Shown: in pieces, positions 13,533-13,570 of the stretch
Layout of the letters: each line of letters opens with the position of its first letter
How positions within the stretch are numbered: the first letter of the stretch is position 1
Source: Bacteroidota bacterium
Lineage (GTDB): Bacteria > Bacteroidota > Bacteroidia > Bacteroidales > JADFUO01
Length of the DNA stretch: 13,570 nucleotides
Direction of reading: 5' to 3'
NCBI GenBank assembly: GCA_030614305.1
Contig: JAUWKH010000016.1
Coordinates: 1-13,570 of the forward strand
The notes under the pieces: generated by a model
The model's database searches: none
What the model saw: the letters and a program-made list of their open reading frames with translations, nothing else
Told to the model about the DNA's origin: nothing
Program-made: the position numbers and the translations under genes

Positions 13533-13570
13533 AAAAATAAATTAAGGCAGGAATAATATTATTTACCGAT

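Overview
The window looks like a low-GC chromosome segment from an anaerobic or facultative member of the Bacteroidota. Three things point there: a secreted protein with a type IX secretion (T9SS) C-terminal sorting domain, a promoter of the Bacteroidota type (TTTG-N19-TATATTTG), and intergenic repeats of kinds I recall from that phylum. No species can be named from the sequence. No tRNA, rRNA, CRISPR array, transposase or origin was seen.

Layout. The left edge (1-122, minus strand) holds the first 40 codons of a NuoE/HndA-like subunit. Next come a methyltransferase remnant cut at its SAM-binding motif (223-438, plus) and a secreted Asp-box/beta-propeller-like T9SS cargo protein (565-1806, plus). 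A minus-strand gene set follows, read from right to left: a protein with two eight-cysteine zinc-ribbon modules (5973-5119), an NfnA/SudB-like flavoprotein (4806-3982), and an NfnB/SudA-like flavoprotein with a third copy of the zinc-ribbon module fused to its N-terminus (3673-1877). The two gaps inside this set are each about 310 bases and carry related inverted-repeat DNA.

From a divergent intergenic region at 5974-6224 a second operon runs rightward: NuoE-like (6225-6677), HydB/NuoF-like (6670-8535), NuoG-like (8624-11041), a broken four-helix-bundle (23S rRNA intervening-sequence type) gene (11069-11281), a second NfnA-like gene (11275-12090) and a second NfnB-like gene (12093-13487).

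How the genes may work together (inference). NuoE, NuoF and NuoG homologues form the soluble NADH-oxidising arm of complex I, of electron-bifurcating hydrogenases and of NAD-linked formate dehydrogenases. NfnAB couples NADH, NADPH and ferredoxin by flavin-based electron bifurcation. Here the two modules share one operon, yet no hydrogenase H-cluster is present, and the NuoG-like subunit lacks both the Cys/Sec molybdenum ligand and the usual C-terminal cofactor domain. The most economical model is a soluble NAD(H)/NADP(H)/ferredoxin electron-transfer complex with a catalytically silent NuoG-like scaffold. The left-hand NfnAB copy would be a separate, more canonical enzyme paired with zinc-ribbon modules of unknown role. 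The best candidates for something undescribed are the zinc-ribbon/Nfn association and the NuoEFG-NfnAB fusion operon with its diverged NfnA.

The region has also been modified by small repeats. A 12-bp repeat encodes the Gly/Ser tail of the NuoG-like protein and recurs just after the operon. An 8-bp repeat separates the NuoF and NuoG genes, and a truncated gene sits inside the operon.
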